From Alphaproteobacteria bacterium (lineage in GTDB: Bacteria; Pseudomonadota; Alphaproteobacteria; Rickettsiales; Deianiraeaceae), in assembly GCA_030830305.1 (NCBI GenBank), contig JAURNI010000010.1:1-33179 (forward strand): 33,179 bases of DNA, written 5' to 3'. The translations under genes were made by a program, and so were the position numbers. The first letter of the stretch is position 1, and each line of letters begins with the position of its first letter. Under the pieces are notes generated by a model, which worked only from the letters and a program-made list of their open reading frames with translations, searched no databases and was not told where the DNA came from. Positions 23,173-32,015 of the stretch are shown in pieces.

Positions 23173-25164
23173 ATGAACCTTCAAGTATACCTTCCTTACG
23201 CAATATTTATATTTCCCTTAATAGGTTCAATTCTTGCAGGGGTATTTTTCATAAAATTACGCGCCTTTTTTGCACAAGTTTCGTCATCTGTATTAGTTGC
23301 ACTTGCTTGTCTAGCCTCGGCCATTGTGTGTTTTGAGTCTGTAAAAAACGGCATTACATACGACATTAAACTGTATGAATGGTTTGTTTTGTATAAATTT
23401 ACATCAACAATTTCCATATCAATTAATTCTATCACGGCAATTATGCTTTTTGTTGTGACTTTAGTTTCAACAGTTGTTCACATCTACTCGGTTGGTTATA
23501 TGCATGATGACCCACACCGCCAAAGATTTTTCTCCTATCTGTCGTTGTTCACATTTTTCATGATTGTACTTGTTACAGCCAAAGATTTTATACAACTATT
23601 TCTTGGTTGGGAGGGCGTGGGTCTCTGTTCTTATTTATTAATCGGTTTTTGGTTTAAAAAAGAATCTGCAAATTTAGCTTCAATAAAAGCATTTATCACA
23701 AATAGAGTATCAGATGTATTCATGGCTACAGGTATTTGTTTAATATACTGTATATTTAGAACATTAAGTTTTGATGAAGTTTTCAACCAGATACAATCCG
23801 GAATTTCGTCATGTTATTTTATAGGTCATGATATCACAATCTTTAATTGTAAAATTGACACCGTTACATTAATTGGTGTAATGTTATTTCTTGGTGCAAT
23901 GGGAAAGTCTGCTCAACTTTTTTTACATGTTTGGCTTCCAGACGCAATGGAGGGACCAACACCCGTTTCTGCCTTAATTCATGCAGCAACAATGGTTACC
24001 GCAGGAGTATTTTTGATGGCAAAGTGCTGGATTTTTATTGAACATTCCGTGTTCTTACAACAATTTATTACAATTATTGGCGCAACAACTGCAATTTTTG
24101 CAGCAACGATTGCATTGGTTCAAACGGATATTAAGAAAATCATTGCTTATTCTACATGTAGCCAATTGGGATACATGTTTTTTGCAATCGGGGTTCTTGT
24201 ACCGTCTGCCGGAATATTCCACTTGGTAACGCATGCTTTCTTTAAGGCTCTTCTTTTTCTTGGTGCCGGTTCTGTAATTCATGCGTGTCATCATGAACAA
24301 AATATCTTTAAAATGGGTGGGCTTTGGAAAAAAATTCCATTTACATTTGGAATGTTTATGATTGGTTCCGTTGCTATTGCAGGAATTTATCCTTTTGCCG
24401 GATACTTTTCCAAAGATGCAATTCTAGAGGCTGCTTATGTTTCGCACACCACTCATGGCAATTATGCCTTTGTTCTTGGAACTGTAGCCGCATTTTTAAC
24501 AAGTTTTTATTCGTGGCGTTTAATTGCAGTAGTTTTTCATGGAACATACAAAGGTGATGCACATCATCACCCGCACGAGTCTCCGCTTATAATGTTAATT
24601 CCACTTGGAATTTTAACAATTCCATCAATATTTTCCGGTTTAGTTGGCAACTATCTTCATATTTTAGAAACAGAATTTTGGCATGGAGCGATTTTTGTTG
24701 CACAAGAAAGACTGGTACATATGCACCACGTGAGTTGGTATATTAAATATCTTCCAAGCGTACTTTCATTTATTGCAATTACACTTGCTTACATCCTTTA
24801 TTTAAAATATCCTAATTTGCCGTTAAAATTAAGTATTACTCTTCGCCCTGTACGGTTTCTTCTTCAGAAGAAATACTTTTTTGATGAAATATATTCTTAC
24901 ATTTTTGTGCGTGGGTTAAAGAATTTGAGTAATTTCTCAATAAAAATAATTGAAAGAGCGAATGATGCTATTATTCCGCATGGGTTTGTTTTTGTTGCAA
25001 AACTTTTTGGGAATGGTGTTAATAGATTACAATCCGGCATTACATTTGTTTACTTTTTATTCTTTTTTACATTTATTTCGTTGATTTTTCAATATTACAG
25101 TTTTATAAATGATAGGGGTTTAATGCATTATACAGTTACATGGGTGAAAAATTTATTGAGCTAA
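23173..25164 (+). CDS. nuoL: NADH-quinone oxidoreductase subunit L
   Basis: A 663-aa polytopic membrane subunit of complex I and one of its antiporter-like proton channels. Recognisable blocks are NSITAIMLFVVTLVSTVVHI, FLGWEGVGLCSYLLIGFW (TM5 region with the key Glu) and MGKSAQLFLHVWLPDAMEGP then TPVSALIHAATMVTAGVFL, the proton-antiporter M signature with conserved Lys and His. SKDAILEAAY and a long C-terminal stretch fit the NuoL amphipathic arm. In most bacteria nuoL sits in the nuo operon between nuoK and nuoM; here no other nuo gene is near. It overlaps atpC by 25 nt. Confidence 0.96.
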   Translation: MNLQVYLPYAIFIFPLIGSILAGVFFIKLRAFFAQVSSSVLVALACLASAIVCFESVKNGITYDIKLYEWFVLYKFTSTISISINSITAIMLFVVTLVSTVVHIYSVGYMHDDPHRQRFFSYLSLFTFFMIVLVTAKDFIQLFLGWEGVGLCSYLLIGFWFKKESANLASIKAFITNRVSDVFMATGICLIYCIFRTLSFDEVFNQIQSGISSCYFIGHDITIFNCKIDTVTLIGVMLFLGAMGKSAQLFLHVWLPDAMEGPTPVSALIHAATMVTAGVFLMAKCWIFIEHSVFLQQFITIIGATTAIFAATIALVQTDIKKIIAYSTCSQLGYMFFAIGVLVPSAGIFHLVTHAFFKALLFLGAGSVIHACHHEQNIFKMGGLWKKIPFTFGMFMIGSVAIAGIYPFAGYFSKDAILEAAYVSHTTHGNYAFVLGTVAAFLTSFYSWRLIAVVFHGTYKGDAHHHPHESPLIMLIPLGILTIPSIFSGLVGNYLHILETEFWHGAIFVAQERLVHMHHVSWYIKYLPSVLSFIAITLAYILYLKYPNLPLKLSITLRPVRFLLQKKYFFDEIYSYIFVRGLKNLSNFSIKIIERANDAIIPHGFVFVAKLFGNGVNRLQSGITFVYFLFFFTFISLIFQYYSFINDRGLMHYTVTWVKNLLS

Positions 25165-25409
25165 AAATTTTGGCTAAAAACGGAATAAAGTTTAATGGTC
25201 ATGTTTCGTTAATTACCATTCCATCAATAACAGGTGAAATAACACTGCTACCGAACCATATTCCGCTACTTTCTGGGTTAAAACCCGGTGTAATAAAATT
25301 CGGGCAAAAATCTTCAGAAAAAGTTTCAATAGCATCTGGTTTTATTCGTTTTATAAACAATACTTGTGTTATCACCATTGAAGAAGAAGTTGTGAAAAAA
25401 GCTTCGTAA
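25140..25409 (+). CDS. atpC: F-type ATP synthase epsilon subunit, short form
   Basis: An 89-aa protein with the N-terminal beta-sandwich domain of the epsilon subunit: TIPSITGEITLLPNHIPLLS matches the family's 'vp...Ge.gilpgH.pl.t', followed by GVIKF and VSIASGFIRFINNTCVITIE. The usual subunit is 130-140 aa with a C-terminal two-helix domain that inhibits ATP hydrolysis; that domain is wholly missing here. Epsilon joins the gamma shaft to the c-ring in F1Fo ATP synthase. The other atp genes are absent from the window; it overlaps nuoL and is followed 1 nt later by the HAD gene. Not frameshifted: no helix-like extension is seen in other frames. Confidence 0.85.
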   Translation: MGEKFIELKILAKNGIKFNGHVSLITIPSITGEITLLPNHIPLLSGLKPGVIKFGQKSSEKVSIASGFIRFINNTCVITIEEEVVKKAS

Positions 25410-25410
25410 C

Positions 25411-26079
25411 ATGCAAGTAATACTTTTTGACTTTGACGGTACTCTTGTGGATACTCAGCACCTTTATAATTTAGCTATTTCAAAAGTTCTTTCTGATTTT
25501 AATAAAAAATACACAGTAGAATACTGTTCAAATTTTTTTGACGGTAAATGTTGGAACGATGCTTTTGAAGAAATATCCAAAGAAGAAGGCTTTGATAAAG
25601 ACAAAATATTTCATGAAGGCTTAAACCATGCAAGGGAACTAATGTCTAACCATATTAACACAACAACAGGCACTCTAGAAGCATTAGAAATTCTTAAAGA
25701 AAAAGATATTAAATATGGGATATGTTCAAATTCACACACAGACCAAATTGAGTTCATCTTAAACAAAACCCAGTTAAAAAAATACTTTCCAAATGATGTA
25801 ATCTTTGGTAGAAATTTTGTTCAAACAGGCAAGCCAGCAAGCGATATCTATCAATTTGGGCTTAAAAAAATGTGCATCAATGCAGAAAGTTGTTTTGCAG
25901 TTGAAGATAGCATTAACGGTGCAACAGCAAGCATTAATGCGGGTATTAAAACGTTTATCTTTTCCGGTGCAACAAGTTTTGGTGGAGAAGAAAAGTTTAA
26001 AAAGACATTTGATTTTCCACTTCAATTATTTCACGACATGCGTGACGTTGTAAATTTTATTGTTTATGCAAAGCAATAA
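25411..26079 (+). CDS. HAD-superfamily hydrolase (phosphatase)
   Basis: A 222-aa haloacid dehalogenase-like phosphatase, subfamily IA. Motif I is FDFDGTLVDT (nucleophile and acid Asp, residues 7 and 9), motif II SN (GICSNSH), motif III Lys in TGKPASDIYQFGLKKM, and motif IV VEDSINGATASINAG with the Mg2+-binding Glu-Asp. A helical cap of about 75 residues lies between motifs I and II. The layout resembles Gph/beta-phosphoglucomutase-type enzymes acting on small phosphate esters; the substrate cannot be read from sequence. It starts 1 nt after atpC and overlaps the uracil-DNA glycosylase gene by about 20 nt. Confidence 0.88.
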   Translation: MQVILFDFDGTLVDTQHLYNLAISKVLSDFNKKYTVEYCSNFFDGKCWNDAFEEISKEEGFDKDKIFHEGLNHARELMSNHINTTTGTLEALEILKEKDIKYGICSNSHTDQIEFILNKTQLKKYFPNDVIFGRNFVQTGKPASDIYQFGLKKMCINAESCFAVEDSINGATASINAGIKTFIFSGATSFGGEEKFKKTFDFPLQLFHDMRDVVNFIVYAKQ

Positions 26080-26890
26080 TATAAATTTGAAAGTTAACAA
26101 TCTTTTAAAATATTACTTGGGAGTTTTATCGCAACTTGGAGACTTTCAACAATTTGGTAATTTTCCCATTATTATTGCAGACGAACCCCCTGTTCCGTTA
26201 AAGACGGATATCAAAATTGTGGAAAAAGCTACCGTGCCCATCGTTACAAAAGAACCACAAGAACAAGTGAACTCAAAGATTGTTACCAGTCAAATTGTAA
26301 AGCAGCAATATAATTTAGAAAACATTCAAACACTTGAAGAACTTCGTCTTTTGCTTATTAAAACAGAAGTATGTGAAATTCAACATTTCTCAACAAACAC
26401 TGTTTTTGGAGATGGAAACCCAAATGCAAGAATTCTTGTCATTGGTGAGGCTCCGGGGCAAGAAGAGGACGAACAAGGTATTCCATTCTGTGGTAGATCT
26501 GGCCAACTTTTAATGAATGCATTTTCATCAATCGGACTGCAAAGAAACAAAAATTTCTTTATTACAAATAATATTTTCTGGAGACCTCCTGGTAACAGAA
26601 AGCCAACTGATGTTGAACTTGAAAGTTGTAGGCCTTTTCTGAAAAAAATGATTGAAATTATTAACCCTGAAGTTGTTATTTGTATTGGTGCAGTTGCGGC
26701 GCAGAATATCTTAGAAACACAAAATTCCATTTCGTCATTGCGTGGTAGAGTGTTTAACAAAGCTTTTGATTTTACCACAAAAGTTTTTTGTTTATATCAC
26801 CCGTCATATCTTCTTCGCAATCCATCAAAAAAATATGAAATGTATAAAGACTTGCTAGGAATTCTACCAAATATTTCCCATCTTTTATGA
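26060..26890 (+). CDS. Uracil-DNA glycosylase, family 4/5-like (alphaproteobacterial type)
   Basis: It removes uracil from DNA in base-excision repair. Motif A is [19 protein letters not shown] followed by RSGQLL, and motif B is [13 protein letters not shown]. The segment before motif A reads [18 protein letters not shown], corresponding to the 'CaLkatAtnTVFadGnP' of alphaproteobacterial members; it keeps one Cys where classical family 4 enzymes have two, so the Fe-S ligand set needs checking. The first 80 residues are a poorly conserved linker-like extension. Translation may start at 26060 or 26066 (MQSNN). It overlaps the HAD gene and, as ATGA, ubiB. It could also be annotated as a phage SPO1 DNA polymerase-related protein, an older name for the family. 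Confidence 0.85.
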   Translation: MFMQSNNINLKVNNLLKYYLGVLSQLGDFQQFGNFPIIIADEPPVPLKTDIKIVEKATVPIVTKEPQEQVNSKIVTSQIVKQQYNLENIQTLEELRLLLIKTEVCEIQHFSTNTVFGDGNPNARILVIGEAPGQEEDEQGIPFCGRSGQLLMNAFSSIGLQRNKNFFITNNIFWRPPGNRKPTDVELESCRPFLKKMIEIINPEVVICIGAVAAQNILETQNSISSLRGRVFNKAFDFTTKVFCLYHPSYLLRNPSKKYEMYKDLLGILPNISHLL

Positions 26891-28185
26891 TTGCCTTCCG
26901 TCTTTTTACGGTAATCTTTAAATTAACTGTTTGCCTATCTTTTAAAAGGTACTTCATTGTCCGTTTAATATTTTTACCCATTCATATAACGCTATACCCT
27001 CATTTATTTTTCCTTCAATATTACAGAAGGTTACAAGTTGTAATGGAATCTTTGGGTATAGTTTTTATAAAACTTGGGCAATCCCTTTCTCTGAAAAGCT
27101 TTCTTTTTTCAAAGGAAACACTAAAAGCACTTTCTTACTTACAAGAAAACGTAAAACCTGCAACAATTGATATTCATCAATATTTAAAAGAATATAATCC
27201 AAAATTATATGAGTTCAAAGGTTTTTCGGTTAACCCCATTCCAATTGCTTCAGCGTCTGTTGCACAAGTATACAAAGGAAAGTTAAACGATCAAGATATC
27301 GCTATAAAAATAGTAAAACCAAATATTAAAAAATACATTGAAAAAGATTTTGCAGTTGTGTTTTTTTTGGTTAAAATTGCAAATCTTTTTTGTTCACCTG
27401 CATTACAAATTGTTGATGTTGCGAGCGACATTTACACAAACATTTTGAATGAAATAAATTTAACAAAAGAAGTGAATAATCTTCAAGGAGTCAAAAGAAA
27501 TATTGTTTTTGATGTAGGAATTCATACCCCAAATGTATTCTTTGAATACTGCAACCAAAGTGTGATGGTGATGTCGTACATAGATGGAATCTCTTTAAGA
27601 AAAGTTATACATGGAACGCATTCATATAACGCAAAAGTTATAGCAGAAAATGTTATTAAAGCGTATTTATATCAAGTATACCGAGATGGCTTCTTCCACG
27701 CAGACATGCATGCCGGGAATATTTTTGTTAATAAAAACAACTCAATTACACTACTTGATTTCGGCCTTGTTTCTAGAATTTCTCTTAAAGACCGCCGCGC
27801 CGTTGCAACAATGATTTATGCATTTTTACATAATAATTATGAACTCGTTCTAAAAACCCAACTTGAGGCCGGATATATTTTAGAGAAAATATTTTTTAAT
27901 GAACAATATCGTATGGCAATGCAAAAGCTATCTTTAAATTTTCAGGGTAATTTTGAGATGTCTCTTTTTACAAGAGAACTTTTTTCAATTATGAATAAGT
28001 TTAATGTTTTTGTGCCAAAACACTTATTGATGCTTAATAAAACTATTATGTATGTTGAAGATGTTACCAAGCAATTGGACCCAAATTTTCAACCGTTTAA
28101 AGTTATTTTACCGTGGATTAAAAAATGGTATTATAAAGAACAAATTACAATTTGTGCAGAAAAATTATTTAAACTGCTTAAATAA
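26887..28185 (+). CDS. ubiB: UbiB family protein kinase-like ATPase (ubiquinone synthesis)
   Basis: A 432-aa member of the ABC1/ADCK/UbiB atypical kinase family. The N-terminal KxGQ motif appears as VFIKLGQSLSLK; the Ala-rich loop replacing the P-loop is IASASVAQVYKG; the VAIK-type lysine is in DIAIKIVKP; the catalytic and metal-binding motifs are FHADMHAGNIFV and LLDFGLV. UbiB supports ubiquinone biosynthesis at the membrane, probably by ATP-driven lipid extraction. E. coli UbiB is about 546 aa with two C-terminal transmembrane helices; these seem absent, and the hydrophobic N-terminal 45 residues may anchor it instead. It starts within the glycosylase stop codon and overlaps mreC convergently by 8 nt. 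Confidence 0.9.
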   Translation: MIAFRLFTVIFKLTVCLSFKRYFIVRLIFLPIHITLYPHLFFLQYYRRLQVVMESLGIVFIKLGQSLSLKSFLFSKETLKALSYLQENVKPATIDIHQYLKEYNPKLYEFKGFSVNPIPIASASVAQVYKGKLNDQDIAIKIVKPNIKKYIEKDFAVVFFLVKIANLFCSPALQIVDVASDIYTNILNEINLTKEVNNLQGVKRNIVFDVGIHTPNVFFEYCNQSVMVMSYIDGISLRKVIHGTHSYNAKVIAENVIKAYLYQVYRDGFFHADMHAGNIFVNKNNSITLLDFGLVSRISLKDRRAVATMIYAFLHNNYELVLKTQLEAGYILEKIFFNEQYRMAMQKLSLNFQGNFEMSLFTRELFSIMNKFNVFVPKHLLMLNKTIMYVEDVTKQLDPNFQPFKVILPWIKKWYYKEQITICAEKLFKLLK

Positions 28186-28960
28186 TTAATGCGTAAGTGT
28201 AATAACTTTTGCATTCCGTTTGTACATTGATCGTTTCCTCGTTTTTAATCACCTTACCAATTGGAATACCATCTGGAAATTGATCTCCGGAGGAAGCAGT
28301 AAAAAGCTCTTCACCATCTTCAACATCATCTTGTGTGAATTCGTCAAAAGGTACAAACTTTAACATATTTTCACCACCATGTATCATTCCTATTATTTTT
28401 GTTTTACTGGTATAAACAGGAAGACGAAATTGTGGATCTTGGTATGCAAGGATATAATAATTTCCTTGTTCATTTTTGACAACTCTTCCAATTAAGCATT
28501 TCTGATTAAACACCAAGTTATTTGTTTTTACCTCATTTTCCGAAATAAAAAATATTTCTTTTGTGTTATGAGTTGAAATTGAGTATAAAAGTTTAACCAC
28601 TTGTTTTACTTGGTGAGTTGCTGCTGTTTGCTGAAATGATTGCAATGTGTTTAAAAGTTCGTTATTAATGTTTTTTGTTTGCTGAAGATCGTTTGAAAGT
28701 GCTGTCATTTGCAATGCAAGCCTTTCCATTTCAAGTCTTTGTTCGCGAAAACGAAGAAAATCTATTATATAATTTATTCCCCAATGCAGTAAAATGCTAC
28801 CATGCTGTAATGGATTATATATTGTATACTTTATAACATTGCTTCTAACATTTTCCGTATTGTGTGTAAAAGTTTTATGATTTAGCGTTATATATAAGAA
28901 TACCAACATTACAAGAATATTACGAGCAGACCCAAGCTTTGAAATAGTTGTGTTTTTCAT
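28178..28960 (-). CDS. mreC: Rod shape-determining protein MreC
   Basis: A 260-aa protein with an N-terminal transmembrane helix (ILVMLVFLYITL, about residues 15-27), a periplasmic coiled coil (FREQRLEMERLALQMTALSN, about 70-115), and a beta-rich domain ending with the family's DGIPIGKVIK block. GRVVKNEQGNYYILAY corresponds to the 'G.V......s.V.li.d' segment. MreC links the MreB cytoskeleton to peptidoglycan enzymes in the elongasome, so the cell probably keeps a wall and an elongated shape. mreB and mreD are not adjacent. It is the last gene of a leftward cluster, starting 2 nt after the virB4-like gene. Confidence 0.85.
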   Translation of the reverse strand: MKNTTISKLGSARNILVMLVFLYITLNHKTFTHNTENVRSNVIKYTIYNPLQHGSILLHWGINYIIDFLRFREQRLEMERLALQMTALSNDLQQTKNINNELLNTLQSFQQTAATHQVKQVVKLLYSISTHNTKEIFFISENEVKTNNLVFNQKCLIGRVVKNEQGNYYILAYQDPQFRLPVYTSKTKIIGMIHGGENMLKFVPFDEFTQDDVEDGEELFTASSGDQFPDGIPIGKVIKNEETINVQTECKSYYTYALII

Positions 28961-28962
28961 AG

Positions 28963-31185
28963 TTACAATATAGATTTATAATCCTTAATAAGGTTCTGTG
29001 TGTTTTGTTTATTAATTTCAATGATTTTTAAAATTGTTTTATAATGTTCGTCTCTTTGATTAAAAACCTTGAGAACCGACAAAGGTAAGGCTTCTGTAAG
29101 TTTAATAGTATATATATCTTCCGATGTGTTAACAACAACCTTATTTGTTCCTTCTTTGACAAACATTAATTGTTTTGAGATTTTTGAATTTAATTGAAAA
29201 AATTGTTTTATAAAATGAGTGGAACATGCTGATTCCATAAAAATACTAACAGCAAAATGTGAAAAAATTTCACTATACTTCATGACATGATGTCTTTCAA
29301 AAGTTTCCGGAATATCAGAACATGCAATAATACATACAAGTTTTTCTTTGTATTCCTTAAGAATATCGCTCAATATTTCTTGTGGTAAAATTTTTTCATT
29401 AAATATTTCAAATGTTCTGTCGAATTTAATAACGCTATGTGGTGCAATATGATGAACATTAACAAAGAGTGTGTAAAGTGCAAAAAGAGTATACAAACTT
29501 GGCTCAAGATGATTTGTGTTAATTGAAACAAATAGGTGCTCATCTTCAAAAATATCATCTGATGCAAAGAATCCGTTATTGTTTGCAAAAGTAAGAATTT
29601 CAATCAATGTTGCATTGCTTGTTAGTTCAAGAATTTGTTCGAATGTCATTTCATGCTTTAACTTAAGGCACAAGTCCCGTGTTGACTGCGAGAGCTCCTC
29701 GTTGTTGTGGATTGAATGTAATGTACAATAATAGGAAACCAAATATGAAAAAAATATAAAGAAATGTTTTCTGCGGTATCTTAACAGATTAAGTATATTC
29801 ACCTGTATATTTGATACATACCTACCATGACATATTTTATTTAATGAAAGACTGGAATATTGAGCGTCTATACAAATAACCTTTGATTTGTTCTTTAGAT
29901 GAAGCAGTAATGTATTAAGAAAAATTGTTTGATTTGGATTTTGCAAACCATGAACCAAAATATGCTGTGTTTTTTGTATTGTAAAAGGAGAAAGTGCATA
30001 ATATGTGTTATTTGTAGAAACTAGTGGTAAAAACGGTAGGTGTTGAATTTTGTCAACACCTGCAAATAACACATTTTTAGAAAAAAGTTGTTGCCCAACA
30101 TGTTTAATGTTTGTATATTCCATTCGGTTTAAAAATGGCGGATTTGCCGGGAGACTTGCATAAAAAACCTGCTCAAGGTTAATATCTTCTCTTATTGCAA
30201 CCACTCCGGATTTATGAAGATTTGTCATTATTTCATTTGTAGCTTGCTGTATTTCTTGTGTCGTTTCGGCATGAATTATAAAATTTGTTTGCATTACAAC
30301 AGGCTGTTGTTCATTAAGAATTTCTTCCCAAGAGCATATTTTTGAAATATCATTATTTCGTAGCACATTAGATGTTTTATGCTGGTACTCAAAAAGACCT
30401 TTTATTTCTTTTGCGTCAATGGTGTGAATTGTTTGAGAGATTATAAACGGATATTTTGATGTAAAAATTTTTACTAGTCTACTTTTGTCTACATACGGAA
30501 AATCTTTAACTGTTAAACATGTTGTAAAATTTTTAAGTTTACCACGTTTTATTGCTAAATAATTTTTATGATGTTTGATTGATGTCGGTTTTATATATTC
30601 TGAAATTTCAGTATCTGCAAGTGGTATTTGCGTATGTATGCCGAACAGCAAATGATACAAAAACGCAGCATTTTGTGAATACAAAAAACCTCCGTGATTT
30701 TCCGCAGTAAGTAATGTTGGTGAATATTGTTTAATTGCTATGCAAAAATTATTTACAATTTCTTCCAGCTTTTTGATGGACTTCTCCAGTTCCATTAAGA
30801 ACTTATTTTGCAAAAGAAAGTGTCCTACATTATTTTTATTAATTTTGTAACCAATTGTTGAAATTGTGATATAAAATTCGTGAGTACATTGATTATGGAG
30901 AAAAATATTTTGCATTTGCTTGGTTTTCAGATATTCCGTAAAAGACAACCTACCTTCTTCTTTTTGTTTTGAATATATTGTGTGTATATTAATAAGAATA
31001 TCATTTGTTAAAATGTTCTGGATTTCTTTTAGAATATTATCTTTAAATGATATGTTTGATGACGGTTCAAGTTTAATTGTTTGACTAATTAATCCAGATT
31101 TAGATATTACAGTAGACTGACTAATGTGCGCAGAAAAAGGAATAAAATAACCTTCAAACGGTGTTTCATTAAAATTTTTTTGCAT
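28963..31185 (-). CDS. VirB4-family type IV secretion protein with degenerate ATPase site
   Basis: A 740-aa protein aligning along its length with VirB4. Its N-terminus FIPFSAHISQSTVISKSGLI matches the VirB4 'fiPy..hv....i.tk.G' start. SPTLLTAENHGGFLYSQNAA, YLAIKRGKLKNFTTCLTVKD and DINLEQVFYASLPANPPF correspond to conserved VirB4 blocks. At the Walker A position (residues 413-421) it reads GLQNPNQTI instead of GxxGxGKT, and at Walker B the acidic pair is FDRTF (588-592) instead of a hydrophobic stretch then DE. Both catalytic sites are lost while the frame is intact for 740 codons. VirB4 normally powers pilus or secretion assembly; this looks like a pseudo-ATPase paralogue. No other vir genes flank it; it overlaps the 153-aa gene by 17 nt and precedes mreC. 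Confidence 0.8.
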   Translation of the reverse strand: MQKNFNETPFEGYFIPFSAHISQSTVISKSGLISQTIKLEPSSNISFKDNILKEIQNILTNDILINIHTIYSKQKEEGRLSFTEYLKTKQMQNIFLHNQCTHEFYITISTIGYKINKNNVGHFLLQNKFLMELEKSIKKLEEIVNNFCIAIKQYSPTLLTAENHGGFLYSQNAAFLYHLLFGIHTQIPLADTEISEYIKPTSIKHHKNYLAIKRGKLKNFTTCLTVKDFPYVDKSRLVKIFTSKYPFIISQTIHTIDAKEIKGLFEYQHKTSNVLRNNDISKICSWEEILNEQQPVVMQTNFIIHAETTQEIQQATNEIMTNLHKSGVVAIREDINLEQVFYASLPANPPFLNRMEYTNIKHVGQQLFSKNVLFAGVDKIQHLPFLPLVSTNNTYYALSPFTIQKTQHILVHGLQNPNQTIFLNTLLLHLKNKSKVICIDAQYSSLSLNKICHGRYVSNIQVNILNLLRYRRKHFFIFFSYLVSYYCTLHSIHNNEELSQSTRDLCLKLKHEMTFEQILELTSNATLIEILTFANNNGFFASDDIFEDEHLFVSINTNHLEPSLYTLFALYTLFVNVHHIAPHSVIKFDRTFEIFNEKILPQEILSDILKEYKEKLVCIIACSDIPETFERHHVMKYSEIFSHFAVSIFMESACSTHFIKQFFQLNSKISKQLMFVKEGTNKVVVNTSEDIYTIKLTEALPLSVLKVFNQRDEHYKTILKIIEINKQNTQNLIKDYKSIL

Positions 31186-31630
31186 AACCCGATTTACTTA
31201 GTTTTGCCATATATTCTTTGGTACTTTTTTTATTTTCACTTTGAACATTTGCAATTTTTTGTAATGGAGATAAATTACCGACATTATCCACTTTTTTTTG
31301 CTGAAGATTAAACAAAACGGAAATTATTTCAATTTCTTTTTTTTTATCCAATTCCTTTTTTTGTGCTTTTTTTCTTTCACGATCTAAACAATATATAATA
31401 TGTAATCTCCTGTTAAGCACGCGTTGTAATGCTGCGCGTAACCTTGGTGGTAGGCTTGAAATATTAAGCATTAATGAGCCTGTAAGCATACGCTGTGTTA
31501 ATGCTTTGATTAGCATATTTTCCAGTTTTAGAATTTTACTTATAACTTCTCTTTTTTGTTCAAGACTCATTTGTTTATCATTTTTGATAAGCAGTAAAAG
31601 CTTTTTGTATTTCTCCAAAGAAGCCTGCAT
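31169..31630 (-). CDS. Hypothetical basic helical protein, 153 aa
   Basis: Not recognised. Highly charged and probably all-helical: an N-terminal coiled-coil-like segment (LEKYKKLLLLIKNDKQMSLE), a middle amphipathic part (SLMLNISSLPPRLRAALQRV), and a Lys/Glu-rich helix (RERKKAQKKELDKKKEIEII). No signal peptide or membrane helix. It starts 1 nt after the mnhG-like stop and overlaps the virB4-like start by 17 nt, so it is translated as part of that cluster and may serve the degenerate VirB4. Confidence 0.65.
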   Translation of the reverse strand: MQASLEKYKKLLLLIKNDKQMSLEQKREVISKILKLENMLIKALTQRMLTGSLMLNISSLPPRLRAALQRVLNRRLHIIYCLDRERKKAQKKELDKKKEIEIISVLFNLQQKKVDNVGNLSPLQKIANVQSENKKSTKEYMAKLSKSGYAKKF

Positions 31631-31631
31631 G

Positions 31632-31949
31632 TTAGTTTTCTGCTGAGTTGTTGCGTTTGTAATATTTCTTTCCTATGAAGTATGATGATATTGGTGATAT
31701 TAATACCGCAATAAGCGTTACATAAAGTACTCTTGTATATAAGAAATTAATATTGATTAACAATGCGAATAACGCAAGAGGAATACATATTATTTCAATA
31801 ATTGTAGTGAAGTGTAATATTTGCAAAGCACTTTGAGACCTATAAATTCCAATAGCAGCAAAAAATAATAGTATTGCACAAACCAACAATGGTAAAGGTG
31901 TAAGTAACGTCATTTTCATAAAAAACTCTTGCATAGAGGTAATAAACAT
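31632..31949 (-). CDS. mnhG: Monovalent cation/H+ antiporter subunit G-like protein
   Basis: About 105 aa with three hydrophobic helices. The sequence LLFFAAIGIYRSQSALQILH followed by FTTIIEIICIPLALFAL and LISPISSYFIGKKYYK matches the MnhG/MrpG/PhaG pattern (GaiGl.R.pd...rlHa.t...t.Gi.l, then T.Pis..li.raay). These subunits belong to multisubunit Na+/H+ antiporters related to complex I. The track uses a TTG at 31964; ATG 31949 or later Mets (31934, 31919) are more likely starts. The other Mrp subunits are not here. It begins the leftward cluster leading to mreC and is divergent from the LpoA-like gene. Confidence 0.55.
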   Translation of the reverse strand: MFITSMQEFFMKMTLLTPLPLLVCAILLFFAAIGIYRSQSALQILHFTTIIEIICIPLALFALLININFLYTRVLYVTLIAVLISPISSYFIGKKYYKRNNSAEN

Positions 31950-32015
31950 AAAAAACAATTGCAAGTTAATATTTTATCCTCTGAAAGTATACTCATTAAA
32001 ATTCATCTGTATTTT

